A stretch of DNA of 64,000 nucleotides from Leptospira fainei serovar Hurstbridge str. BUT 6 (GCF_000306235.2 NZ_AKWZ02000009.1:62001-126000); one strand, 5' to 3'; counted from the first letter of the stretch, positions 19,054 to 27,337 are shown. Program-made: numbers and translations. The notes: generated from the letters alone by a model not told the origin.

Positions 19054-19272
19054 TTATTTATTCGCCGAAGAACTCCCCCAAGATACTAATGCAAGAAGTG
19101 AAGACTGACAACTTTCTCCTTTCTTTATTGCTGGTACTGAATTTGAAGCATTAATTTCACCAGGAAAGGTATTTGACGTAAAGATCAATCCATAAACGGG
19201 GCCGATAGCGCAATTGGCCAAAAACAAGGAAAGCCCCATTACTGCGAAGATTAGGATAGTAAATTTTTTCAT
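19054..19272 (-). CDS. Short TRL-like lipoprotein, C-terminal half missing
   Basis: The 72-residue product has a lipobox (FLANC) and the N-terminal half of the TRL-like family (PF13146): CAIGPVYGLIFTSNTFPG, then KKGESCQSSLLALVSWG. In full-length relatives this is followed by a GDSS, NG-I, V-D and FCTVV-G tail of about 45 residues. Here the frame reads SSSANK and stops. It may be a truncated, possibly decaying copy, since neighbouring paralogs (54840-56440) are complete. Function of the family is unknown. It is the last gene of a minus-strand lipoprotein cluster. Confidence 0.6.
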   Translation of the reverse strand: MKKFTILIFAVMGLSLFLANCAIGPVYGLIFTSNTFPGEINASNSVPAIKKGESCQSSLLALVSWGSSSANK

Positions 19273-19294
19273 AATATTTTCTGGTTATCTTCTA

Positions 19295-19750
19295 TTACTT
19301 CTTTTTACCAGGAATCGTTCGGGCTTCCGCCTTACTCTCAGGGGCTGCCGAACTATTAGTAGAGCCCGAAACTACGGTGCAAAAGCTGTGATAGATCCAA
19401 CCGGCAATTACTCCGAACTGTTCGAAATCAACGTTAGCGACTTTTACGATTTTGCCATTGGCTTTAGCTGCTTCTATTGAAGAGTCTCCAAAAGCAACCA
19501 GACCTAAAATACTCCTAGAACAAGCGGACCCGTTAGCCAAGCTCTCCGCGTTATGCCCAATGGGGCCCGGAATCGTACCACTATGAACTATCAATCCGCC
19601 TTTTATCGGAATGTAGTTCGGGTTCGCATATTCTTTAGTCGGGTTAGTATTTAGAGCTACCCCATATCCGTAAGACAAGGCGTTATAGCCTGTACGATTC
19701 GTAGCTCAAATTGCGATAAAACAAACGAGAAGGTTGAATGTAAATTTCAT
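19295..19750 (-). pseudogene. TRL-like lipoprotein interrupted by TGA at the lipobox cysteine
   Basis: ATG at 19750 follows a strong site (GGGAGAGG) and encodes MKFTFNLLVCFIAI, a lipoprotein signal core. Codon 15 (19706-19708) is TGA exactly where a lipobox Cys is expected; TGC or TGT would restore FIAIC. The same frame then continues without further stops through ATNRTGYNALSYG to a complete TRL-like domain (GSACSRSILGLVAFGDSSIEAA, then HSFCTVVSG) and ends at 19295 with a Lys-rich tail. Internal TTG starts would yield an unexported protein. A single-base nonsense change is the simplest reading; sequencing error and selenocysteine are the alternatives. Confidence 0.75.
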
Positions 19751-19889
19751 TCGACCTCTCCCAAAAATTTTTCTAAAATCAAAGCCTGTTCGAAACTTTT
19801 TATTGCTAACAAAAAGAGCTATAGAGAGACCAAGTCTCTTAAACTGTTCCATCATCAACTCAAAATCGATTATCTTACAATTTAAATAA

Positions 19890-19929
19890 TACGGGCTATC
19901 CAAGGACGTAAAGCCTTTGATAGCCCGTA
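19890..19929 (-). terminator. Strong hairpin terminator after the 19940-20637 lipoprotein pair
   Basis: TACGGGCTATC (19890-19900) pairs with GATAGCCCGTA (19919-19929); after one mismatch AAGG pairs with CCTT, giving about 15 pairs around an 8-nt loop. It lies 10 bp past the end of the minus-strand gene at 19940 and is followed on that strand by an AT-rich stretch. Confidence 0.75.
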
Positions 19930-19939
19930 AACTAGACTC

Positions 19940-20281
19940 TTAGTTAATTCGATTCGCCAACGCTGAAAAGCGAGTGCAATAGCCTGTTCCTACGAACGCA
20001 TAGTACCAGGATTCTTCCATTCTAAGATCGGAAATCTTGCTACCTGCGGCAAGAGACGTTAATTTTGCATAAGCTTCCCCGTGTCTGGAATTAATACCAA
20101 TTGGAATAAATAGCAGAAGTTGAAATCCGCAAGATTCCGCTGAAATCGGATAACTTGAAATAGTTTGTCCTTTTGTCAGCGGTTTAACGGCAGGGTCTGC
20201 GGGAATTACAAGAGGAGTCGAATTACAGCCGATAACAAGTAAAGCGATTATTGTGCCTAATATTAATAAATTGAATCTCAT
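19940..20281 (-). CDS. Small lipoprotein with ESCGF motif, paralog of its upstream neighbour
   Basis: Start placed at ATG 20281 (113 aa), which overlaps the upstream stop as ATGA and begins a lipoprotein signal (MRFNLLILGTIIALLVIGC). A longer frame from 20482 lies inside the neighbour and is not supported. The mature part has ESCGFQLLLFIPIGINSRHGEAY and a late GYC, closely patterned on the neighbouring gene (ACGF, FIPIMQNSRVDRAY, LRC). The order lipobox Cys, ESC, late Cys also resembles TRL-like lipoproteins, so they may be distantly related. Function unknown. Confidence 0.8.
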   Translation of the reverse strand: MRFNLLILGTIIALLVIGCNSTPLVIPADPAVKPLTKGQTISSYPISAESCGFQLLLFIPIGINSRHGEAYAKLTSLAAGSKISDLRMEESWYYAFVGTGYCTRFSALANRIN

Positions 20282-20637
20282 TGCACTGCATCCCCTGAAA
20301 TTTTTAGACAACGCAAAGTGCCTAATAAAACCCACGTCCAGCTTTCCTCGAGCGTAATGTTTGCAAGACCGATAGCTCCGGGCGCTTGCATTAGAGCGCT
20401 CGAATATGCACGGTCCACCCGGGAATTCTGCATAATCGGAATAAAATAATAAGCCGTAAAACCGAGGCCCATAAAGCCGCATGCTTCACCGCTCACTCTC
20501 CGAATAACCTTTTCATTTCCCGTGAACTTTGGTTGAATCAACACTTCCCCGGAACTGCAATTGATCAAACCGACAAGCAACGGAAAAAGAACCAGTAACA
20601 AAGTAAAAATTTTCTTTCTCATACGAGTCAAAGTCAT
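20278..20637 (-). CDS. Small lipoprotein with EACGF motif
   Basis: A 119-residue lipoprotein with signal ending in VGLINC. After a short variable region comes GEACGF, then YYFIPIMQNSRVDRAYSSAL, ITLEESWTWVLLGTLRC and a short tail. It is the paralog of the downstream gene, with which it overlaps by 4 nt. Starts at 20637 (MTLTRMRKK) or 20622 (MRKK) are both possible; neither has a clear ribosome binding site. It is the first gene of the pair, so its promoter should lie in the long AT-rich gap to the right. Confidence 0.78.
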   Translation of the reverse strand: MTLTRMRKKIFTLLLVLFPLLVGLINCSSGEVLIQPKFTGNEKVIRRVSGEACGFMGLGFTAYYFIPIMQNSRVDRAYSSALMQAPGAIGLANITLEESWTWVLLGTLRCLKISGDAVQ

Positions 20638-21450
20638 CAGGGATCTTATTTTGAAAAGAATATTTATTTTTTTAATATATTAAAATTGAATAATAAGTTT
20701 AATATAAATAAAATCATCATATGATTACATACCATAACTATAAAATCATCAATCGATTCAATATCAAATAATCATTATTAAAATAAAGGAAGTTCGGCAG
20801 AATGCACAAATAATTAAAAACGCGATCATCCGATCATCGCTTCACCTTAAGGAGAATCATCCAATTTCTCGCAAATACAACGTAAGGGTTAAAATTTTAC
20901 GATAACGATGTCCGTCAGGCCAAATAGCATTAATATTATTGCATAAACCAGGATAGAACTGTCATAATTATAAACATTAGCGATAATAAATGAGCCTAAA
21001 CACCGAAAAATTTAGAAAGTCCAAACCACCATATTTTCAAATTCTACATCACAAGCCCTGACCTTCATACAGGATTCACAATACTATTCTGAATATTAGA
21101 GATTACAAAACTTTCTAATTTTACAACAAAATATTAATGATAAAAAAAGAAAGCAATTTTTGACATTTTGAAAAACAAGAATAAAAAATCCGGCGTCTTC
21201 CTATTTGAATGATAAAGTTCTGAGTCTTGCGATTTGCTTATATCCAAAATTGGATATAAGCATTCACGTTAAAGGACGCTTCGTTTAAAGAATCCAAGAA
21301 GAGAAATTACCGAACTATTATTAAGCGCCTATCGATTTATTTTATCGAAAAGGCTTCGTTCAATTTTACGAAACAAGTAGCTTGCATTCGGCTTCATAGG
21401 AGCCTCTTTTATTATCTTGACACTCGTTCAAAAAAGTTTCCTATAAATCG
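20638..21450. other. Long AT-rich intergenic region without genes
   Basis: About 810 bp between divergent lipoprotein genes. No convincing coding frame, tRNA or repeat family was found. Its left two-thirds is very AT-rich and stop-dense in all frames. It contains a perfect palindrome at 21235-21262 (listed separately) and a weaker hairpin with a T-rich tail near 21394-21411 (GGCTTC paired with GGAGCC by one G-U). Promoters for both flanking operons must lie here. Confidence 0.5.
21235..21262. promoter_or_regulatory. Perfect 13-bp inverted repeat with 2-nt spacer
   Basis: TGCTTATATCCAA (21235-21247), AA, TTGGATATAAGCA (21250-21262). The two arms are exact complements. There is no T tract after it, so it is less like a terminator and more like a dimeric-regulator operator. 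It lies about 190 bp before the lipoprotein gene at 21451. Confidence 0.5.
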
Positions 21451-22020
21451 ATGCTTAGATCTCGGATTCGTCCAGCGTCCCTTGTAATCATTCCAACGTT
21501 TTTCTTTCTCTTCCATGCTTGCATAGACTATCATCAATTTCCCGAAGAGTTTATCCGGAAAGTGCCTGAAAAGGCAGTCGGTAAGAATATTCTATATTAT
21601 AAAATTGAGAATGGAACGATTTTCAAAGGGAAAAATCGTTTGAAAGAAATTTTTGCCAAGGAAACGCCTTTTTCCGAAACAATATCCACTTCAAACCCAC
21701 CTCCCAAGGGACTCTATGTAAAAGTTCAAATCGAGTCCGTTCCCCCCAGCATTCCGGCAATCTTATTCGGATATTTTTCCATGGCTACTTTGACGATACT
21801 GCCGGCCTGGAGCCGAGAGGACGGTTACGATATAGAGTTTCAAATCTCGAAAGATGGAGCGCCCGTAAAATCATATACGTATCCGATTCGTAGAAAAGTT
21901 TTCGCTTGGATTCTTATGCTTCCTGTCTTTTGGATAAACGAGTTCACTTATAATGAGCAGGAGGCGTTTTCGGCCGTTACCAATAAATTTTTCGCGGATT
22001 CGAAAGATCTTCTAAAATAA
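21451..22020 (+). CDS. Lipoprotein of unknown function
   Basis: The 189-residue protein has a signal peptide ending in LFHAC, giving a predicted lipidated Cys24. The central region (KGLYVKVQIESVPPSIPAIL) is followed by two hydrophobic stretches (FGYFSMATLTILPAW and AWILMLPVFW) that could be membrane-associated. The overall outline, strand then hydrophobic pair then a short helical tail, resembles the 54112-54843 gene in the second lipoprotein operon, but the similarity is too weak to assert. First gene of a plus-strand set ending at 23265. Confidence 0.72.
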   Translation: MLRSRIRPASLVIIPTFFFLFHACIDYHQFPEEFIRKVPEKAVGKNILYYKIENGTIFKGKNRLKEIFAKETPFSETISTSNPPPKGLYVKVQIESVPPSIPAILFGYFSMATLTILPAWSREDGYDIEFQISKDGAPVKSYTYPIRRKVFAWILMLPVFWINEFTYNEQEAFSAVTNKFFADSKDLLK

Positions 22021-22090
22021 AAAAATTAGTATAAAGAATGTCGAACCGTCTACATTTTCTTGATAGGTAGTGCCTAATAACTCTCAAGTC

Positions 22091-22735
22091 ATGATACGGA
22101 TATTAACGGCCCTATTCCTGATCGCTTCCCCTATCCTTTCCTGCAATTTTTTCCCCGACTGGTTCGTTCGCGAGCCGAATCGCGGCGAATTTCTTAAAAT
22201 CGAATCTTTAAATCACCATATTCAGGAATTGAATATGGATCGATTACGCATCGATAGAAACTTTTATCTCCGAAAGTCAAACTTTCGAAAACTATTCGGA
22301 TTTTCATTGTCAGGCAAAAATTTATCCAACTGGCTGAACGCTCGAATCAAGTACGTAAAAAGCGGGCCTACCGGAAAATACATAGCTTATTTCCACAACG
22401 GTACCGTGGTGTTGGGAAAAGATTTTTTTAGTCTTTCAAAGATCGAACAAACCCTAGTTTTAATTCACGAAGCGAGACATGCCGATGGAAAAGAATTTGC
22501 GCATTCGAAATGCCCGGAAGGATTTCCGTATTTAAGCGTTCGCTCTCCCCAAACAATGTTGGAAAACATGGAGGCCTGTGATGAGCGAGACGACGGAAGC
22601 TACGGCTTTGGTGCAGCATTTCTTTTCGAAGTATATGCTTTCGGCTTATATCAGACGGGAGAGGAACGATTGATTTTAGGCTTGTATAACTCGGAAGTTG
22701 CCAGGATCGTTAATCTGGAGAGTAATCGTTTCTAA
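22091..22735 (+). CDS. Lipoprotein with HEARH motif, possible metallopeptidase
   Basis: The 214-residue product from ATG 22091 has a signal peptide ending in PILSC. HEARHADG appears at about residues 131-138, an HExxH-type signature with Glu as potential base, followed by FAHSKCPEG and an acidic NMEACDERDDGSYG segment that might supply the remaining ligands. A GTG start at 22070 with AGGT close by would add seven residues. The family is not recognised and activity is unproven. Its stop overlaps the next gene's ATG by 1 nt (TAATG), so the two are probably coexpressed. Confidence 0.7.
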   Translation: MIRILTALFLIASPILSCNFFPDWFVREPNRGEFLKIESLNHHIQELNMDRLRIDRNFYLRKSNFRKLFGFSLSGKNLSNWLNARIKYVKSGPTGKYIAYFHNGTVVLGKDFFSLSKIEQTLVLIHEARHADGKEFAHSKCPEGFPYLSVRSPQTMLENMEACDERDDGSYGFGAAFLFEVYAFGLYQTGEERLILGLYNSEVARIVNLESNRF

Positions 22736-23265
22736 TGTATTCCAGAAATTATATCGCCAACTTTTTAAAGCGATTGTCCATGGTCCTTTGTTTGAGTCTA
22801 TCTGTTTGTCAGCATAATTCCTGTACCAGCAAAGAGCATTTCGTAATACTAGAAATTCCCAATAAGAATTCAGGAGCCCTTTACGTTATTCGTCCGATCG
22901 TAACTCAGATGGCGATTTGGAATTATTCCCTCCGCTTGTACAAATACAAAGGAAATTTCAGAGCTGATAAGAATCCGCAAGAAATAGCGACTATTCAATT
23001 ATCCAACGGTTCCTTCTTTCAGGAAAATTTGCCGGAAGGATTCTACAAACTTACTTTAAATTCGGACGAGTCGGTCGAGAAAATTTTTAAGCTAAAAAAC
23101 GGCGAAGTATGTTTCTTGGAGTTCATTATTTTCAGCAAAAGCGAATTCTCGGGCCCGGAATATTTTATAAAAGAAATAGAGAAACAAACCGCTCTAACGT
23201 ATCTTTTAGAGGATAAAAAATTAATTAGAGAGCCGTCGAAAGTCTATTTAGATGCCCCGAAATAA
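22735..23265 (+). CDS. DUF2846-like exported protein
   Basis: A 176-residue protein with an N-terminal hydrophobic segment rich in cysteines (VLCLSLSVCQHNSC), so probably exported and perhaps lipidated. The core (GALYVIRPIVTQMAIWNYSL, then RLYKYKGNF, and NLPEGFYKLTLN) follows the DUF2846 pattern and is clearly paralogous to the gene at 29264-29755 (LLYVLRP, ELFRYEGSF, LNPGFYSL). Its start overlaps the upstream stop by 1 nt, and its 3' end overlaps the convergent hydrolase by 22 bp. Function unknown. Confidence 0.72.
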   Translation: MYSRNYIANFLKRLSMVLCLSLSVCQHNSCTSKEHFVILEIPNKNSGALYVIRPIVTQMAIWNYSLRLYKYKGNFRADKNPQEIATIQLSNGSFFQENLPEGFYKLTLNSDESVEKIFKLKNGEVCFLEFIIFSKSEFSGPEYFIKEIEKQTALTYLLEDKKLIREPSKVYLDAPK

Positions 23266-24122
23266 CCGTTCAATAATTTCAGAAAATCTTTCGCCCCGTC
23301 GCTTCGCCCTAATTGCATCCAATCTACGTGCCCGCCTCCCCGAATCTCCCAGAAAATTTTCGGATCGGAGGCCAATCGAAAAACTTCCTTCCCGTTGTCA
23401 AATGGAACGACCGGATCGTTCGTACCATGTATTACCAAAAGAGGAACAGGAGCAATTTTAGGAATATATTCTTCAGGACTGGCGGCATCGCTGAAAAACG
23501 GAGCGAGTAGAAATCCTATCGGAGGGAATAAAGTCTTATTTGCTATTTGCCTCGCGACGGAGCGGTAGGAAAAAAAAGTCCCGTCAGCTACGACTAAACC
23601 GAGACTCTCTTTTTCCTTCATGTCCGGAATGGATCGCAACGCGATCGCGCCCCCTAGACTTTGACCGTAAACGATAAGTTTTTTATTAATGGATTTAGCA
23701 TACGAATGGGCGTAATCCAGGACGATTAGACTATCCTCATAAATGCTTTCCGGATCGGGTTCGCCGCCCGATAATCCGTAACCGCGGTAATCGTAAGTGT
23801 ACAATTCATAACCTTGGTTCACCAACCACACCAGCGAAATAAAATGCGTACTCATATTCTCTCCGTTACCGTGAAACTGAAGAATGACTCCTTTAGGCTC
23901 CTTCGGAGATTTTTGTTGATCGGTAATTTGCCATAAATGAAGGCGGATTCCGTCTTTGGCAGTCAGGAATATATTTTTACTGAGAAAGCCGAGCTTTTCC
24001 GGAGAAAAATATTCCTGCTTTGACGGATGATAGTATAAACTAGTACAACCGTACGCGTTCATTAAACAGAACAAGCAAATTGTTTTAAAAAAGAAAATTA
24101 TAAGAAAGTAAAACTTCTTCAT
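23244..24122 (-). CDS. Alpha/beta hydrolase, lipid-anchored
   Basis: A serine hydrolase of the BEM46/YqkD type, 292 aa. The signal peptide ends in NAYGC, so it is likely a lipoprotein. The oxyanion-hole motif FHGNGENM lies at about residue 83, the nucleophile elbow is YGQSLGG (about residue 150), the acid is in HGTNDPVVP and the histidine in GGGHVDW near the C-terminus, so all triad elements are visible. Substrate unknown. The start overlaps the preceding DUF4105 gene by 38 bp, which suggests one transcript. Confidence 0.88.
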   Translation of the reverse strand: MKKFYFLIIFFFKTICLFCLMNAYGCTSLYYHPSKQEYFSPEKLGFLSKNIFLTAKDGIRLHLWQITDQQKSPKEPKGVILQFHGNGENMSTHFISLVWLVNQGYELYTYDYRGYGLSGGEPDPESIYEDSLIVLDYAHSYAKSINKKLIVYGQSLGGAIALRSIPDMKEKESLGLVVADGTFFSYRSVARQIANKTLFPPIGFLLAPFFSDAASPEEYIPKIAPVPLLVIHGTNDPVVPFDNGKEVFRLASDPKIFWEIRGGGHVDWMQLGRSDGAKDFLKLLNGYFGASK

Positions 24123-26256
24123 AATACCTCATAGCATTTATCTCGAATCTCAATTCGTTATTCTTATTTATCAGATAGCGAATTTTAAGATTCCCCGAAT
24201 AGTTGTTTTCGTTTCCACTTCCTTGATAATATTGATATGCCCCGTACAGTTGAAATTTCCAAGATCCGTATTCTTTCAAGACGCTCATGACGGCTTCGGG
24301 ACCGTATCTGACTCCCCCATTAAAAAATGCGCCGGGCTGCGCTTTCACCCCGCCAAGAAACGAAATTAGAGCCGTGCCTTTTTTTTGCGAGAACTCGTCT
24401 TGGAAAGAATATCCGTATAGAACTTCGAAGTTTCCCGCTTGTTTGCGAATGTATTCGCGTCCGTCTCGTTCCCCCCTTGCTAGGGCATCCATATTTAATA
24501 GTTGTGCAGTCGGATCGCCCGGGAGTAAAGTTCCTAACCGATTTACGTTTAAGTCTTTCTGGAATTTCTCCTTTTCCACCATGACTGTGTCTGTTCCGAT
24601 ATCGATTCCGTACGAAAATTGCTTCGAAACCGCATTATAGGGCGTGAAAGACATTAGTCGGACCAAATTCATCGAAGTAAATTCCAGCGGCGCCGATTCG
24701 TATTTTCGAACCGTAAAATTCATGAATTGAACTTCCGAATTGGGAACATGCCCTCGATCAGTATTTAAAATATCATGATATGCGACCCTATACTTAAATT
24801 CCGCAAACGAACCAACACTAGAAAAACCGAATCCTGTCGAGACTCGACTAAGAGAATGCGAATCTTCAGGAGGAGTGGTCATTTCTTCATTTTCATTTAT
24901 CGGGATCTGCTCGTTAATTTTACTCCGAAGTAACAGAAACTTCCGGTATCTGGATTGCTCCACTTCCGAACTCTTATCTCTGGATTTTCTATATCGATAG
25001 GAATCCAAAAGGGTATCCAAAATCAAAGAGTATCTAATTCCGATCGGTTGAACCGAATCGATCTCCCTTGCACCATCCAAAAGGGACCAATAGATTCCTT
25101 TTTCTTCGGGTGTCATTGCTATGATTTTTTGCTTCACTTTGGAGTAAAGCGATGGACGATATTTTCTTTCCGTTACTAAGCCCGGAACGGATAAATATAT
25201 CTTTACCGTATCGGGAGGAGCGACAATCCAGCTTGCCTTACTAGAAATATCGAGATCAGGTTTGGCTGCTTCAAGCAATCCCAACATATGGAAGGAACAA
25301 TTCTGAGTAAAAAAGTAATAATCGAAATAATTCCTCCCCATCTCCCATAGATGACGTAAAAAACGTTCTCGATCTTCTTTGGAAATGTTTAAACGATATT
25401 CCCAAAGATCGCGACTTTCCATATCGTTGTACTCGTTTACTTTCAAGTAATACGGAAAAAGAGCAAACATTCCGGGATAACCGCCGGTTAGTCCCCGAAG
25501 TGTATAGGTAAACGGATTTTTGTCGTCGGTGTTTGCGGCATAATTTACTCCGTAATCCAGAAGTTCCGAGTCTACATTTTTGGCTGAATCGATTTTGAAT
25601 AAAGTATGCCCTAGAACTGAAGCAGGTGATTGCATATAAAAAGATGAAAATACCACCGTGATGCTTCCAGGATCCAACGCTTCCCGCCAATTTTGGAATC
25701 GGGCACATTCTCTTTCCTGCAATAAAGCCGGGTTAAAGGACAACCTCTCTTTCAACCAAAAATACCGTTCCGGATAAATGCACTGAGGATGCATTGATCC
25801 CTCTTCTGTCGGCTCCGGCGCAAAAAAAGCATGAAGGGTGGCTCTCATTTCTTCCGCAGGGTTTACTCTTCCTTTCGGGGAAAGAAAATATAGAACGCTA
25901 TCCGATTCACTCTCGACTCCCCCCAAAAAATTTTTAGAGTATCTCTGCAGACGGTACCAGTGTTTTTCCTCGTACAATTTTTTCTCATCAATCTGTTTGA
26001 GTAAATCATCCAGATAAGCGGACTGATGCGGATCGGCGGGTATAAAAGTGGAATAAAATCGATTTCTTTTTAACTCTTCTTCCGGTTTCGGAAGATTAGT
26101 AGGAGAAGCTTCCGACTCGGAAGAAGTAGCCTGCTCTTCTTCGATTTTTGAACTGGAATTTTCGCCCGAAATGTCCGGCTCTTTTTTGCTCTGGCCGAAA
26201 AGGGAAAGGATGAGAAAAAAAATTATTATGAAACTAAGACGTTTGACTTTCGTCAC
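24085..26256 (-). CDS. DUF4105 domain envelope protein
   Basis: The 723-residue protein begins with a signal peptide (MTKVKRLSFIIIFFLILSLFG), then a Ser/Glu-rich linker. The DUF4105 core is at about 180-350, with SPASVLGHTLFKID, NPFTYTLRGLTGGYPG and the motif FTQNCSFHMLGLLEAA containing conserved Cys and His. The last 230 residues look beta-rich and end in YNFLF, like a barrel or sandwich at the outer membrane. DUF4105 proteins are predicted papain-like or amidase enzymes of unknown role. Start is GTG 26256 with no visible ribosome binding site, and a terminator hairpin ends 5 bp before it (26261). Confidence 0.8.
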   Translation of the reverse strand: MTKVKRLSFIIIFFLILSLFGQSKKEPDISGENSSSKIEEEQATSSESEASPTNLPKPEEELKRNRFYSTFIPADPHQSAYLDDLLKQIDEKKLYEEKHWYRLQRYSKNFLGGVESESDSVLYFLSPKGRVNPAEEMRATLHAFFAPEPTEEGSMHPQCIYPERYFWLKERLSFNPALLQERECARFQNWREALDPGSITVVFSSFYMQSPASVLGHTLFKIDSAKNVDSELLDYGVNYAANTDDKNPFTYTLRGLTGGYPGMFALFPYYLKVNEYNDMESRDLWEYRLNISKEDRERFLRHLWEMGRNYFDYYFFTQNCSFHMLGLLEAAKPDLDISSKASWIVAPPDTVKIYLSVPGLVTERKYRPSLYSKVKQKIIAMTPEEKGIYWSLLDGAREIDSVQPIGIRYSLILDTLLDSYRYRKSRDKSSEVEQSRYRKFLLLRSKINEQIPINENEEMTTPPEDSHSLSRVSTGFGFSSVGSFAEFKYRVAYHDILNTDRGHVPNSEVQFMNFTVRKYESAPLEFTSMNLVRLMSFTPYNAVSKQFSYGIDIGTDTVMVEKEKFQKDLNVNRLGTLLPGDPTAQLLNMDALARGERDGREYIRKQAGNFEVLYGYSFQDEFSQKKGTALISFLGGVKAQPGAFFNGGVRYGPEAVMSVLKEYGSWKFQLYGAYQYYQGSGNENNYSGNLKIRYLINKNNELRFEINAMRYYEEVLLSYNFLF

Positions 26257-26260
26257 AAAA

Positions 26261-26295
26261 AAATACCCTGGGGGTCTTACCTCCCCAGGGTATTT
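26261..26295 (-). terminator. Intrinsic terminator after the DUF3015 pair, next to the DUF4105 start
   Basis: AAATACCCTGGGG (26261-26273) and CCCCAGGGTATTT (26283-26295) are exact 13-bp complements around a 9-nt loop; on the minus strand the stem ends in seven T. It follows the DUF3015 gene ending at 26323 and directly precedes the GTG of the DUF4105 gene. Confidence 0.85.
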
Positions 26296-26322
26296 CTTAA
26301 TTAAAAGGCTGCAAACCGATTT

Positions 26323-26817
26323 TTAAATCTTGCACGAATTTTTCAGCTCTAAGTCGCTTCCGACTTGGCTTCTTAAATTCGTTAGTACCAAGCTCGGATC
26401 TTTCAAAGATGCGGAGGTAAATATTCTGGAATAATTCTCCTTAGCAACTTCTTGGAAACGTTTCGAGTCTTTTGGACAACCGAAAAGAGAGGCCAAATTA
26501 CTCAGTTTCTCTCCCTGTCCTTTCGCGATTTCCTGCTCTAAGCTTTCATAATTCATATGAACGAAAATCTCTTGAGCTTTTTCAGTCTGAACGATTCCGT
26601 CTTTCGTACACCCGGACGTTCCGGAAGTGATTCCGAAGGTCTGATTGTACAGAGTTCCGTTCGTCGTAGTTGCAAAAATTTGCTCGATTCCGTTTCCGGT
26701 AATTATGATCGAACCCAAACCACAGCCGGCTTGACCGTAGCCTTTTGCAGAAAGATTCGCAATTCCGAAAGAGAATGCAAAACAAGAAATAAAGGATAAA
26801 ATAATAAGTTTTCTCAT
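26323..26817 (-). CDS. DUF3015 family secreted protein, copy 1
   Basis: The 164-residue protein has a cleavable signal ending near NLSAKG and the DUF3015 core: GYGQAGCGLGSIIITGN, QTFGITSGTSGC, KAQEIFVHMNYESLEQE and LFGC. Four cysteines in the mature chain (in AGCGLG, SGC, FGC and at the third residue from the end) are at the same places in all four copies of this cluster, which suggests two disulfides in the periplasm. Function of the family is unknown. It follows copy 2 by about 20 bp and is ended by the strong terminator at 26261-26295. Confidence 0.85.
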   Translation of the reverse strand: MRKLIILSFISCFAFSFGIANLSAKGYGQAGCGLGSIIITGNGIEQIFATTTNGTLYNQTFGITSGTSGCTKDGIVQTEKAQEIFVHMNYESLEQEIAKGQGEKLSNLASLFGCPKDSKRFQEVAKENYSRIFTSASLKDPSLVLTNLRSQVGSDLELKNSCKI

Positions 26818-26836
26818 GATCTTTTATTCTCCGAAT

Positions 26837-27337
26837 TTATAGTAAAGCGCAGCTTTTTGCGAGGCTTTCGTTTTTACGAACTTCAGATTTAACGGCTGAA
26901 AGTAGAAGTGCTGGAGTAGTATCCGAATTAATCAGAGAAGAATATTTGTCCTTTGCCATTTTACCGAATTGAGCGGAAGAAATATCCGAGGTGCATCCTA
27001 ATAGTTGGGCAAACGTATTTAATTTTTCACCTTTTCCTAATGCCATTTCTTGTTCGAGACTTTCGTAATTAACGGTCACAAACAACTCTTGCGCTTTTTC
27101 TTTCATTACGATTCCGTCGGAACTGCAATTTGAAGTTCCCGAAGTAATTCCGAACGTCTGAATTCCGGTCGCATTCAAAGTCGCCGCAAAGATCTGGGAA
27201 ATATCATTATTCTTAATGATCAGAGAGCCTAAGCCGCATCCTGCCATCCCATAGCCTTTTGCTTCCACTCTCGGCGATACAAATAACGCACCTGCCAAAG
27301 CAGTAACTGATAGAACTGCCAATAATCGGTTTTTCAT
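26837..27337 (-). CDS. DUF3015 family secreted protein, copy 2
   Basis: Start placed at ATG 27337 (166 aa), which has AGGAGA 9 nt upstream and begins the signal peptide (MKNRLLAVLSVTALAGALF); an extended frame to 27370 adds residues before the signal. The core reads GYGMAGCGLGSLI, QTFGITSGTSNC, KAQELFVTVNYESLEQE, LLGC and a terminal SCALL, with the same four cysteines. It is the first gene of the leftward pair and reads away from copies 3 and 4. Confidence 0.85.
   Translation of the reverse strand: MKNRLLAVLSVTALAGALFVSPRVEAKGYGMAGCGLGSLIIKNNDISQIFAATLNATGIQTFGITSGTSNCSSDGIVMKEKAQELFVTVNYESLEQEMALGKGEKLNTFAQLLGCTSDISSAQFGKMAKDKYSSLINSDTTPALLLSAVKSEVRKNESLAKSCALL

Noticed and set aside
19706..19708. 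Selenocysteine at the TGA of the TRL-like gene
   Set aside because: No obvious hairpin follows the TGA, and a single-base nonsense change is simpler; kept only as an alternative.
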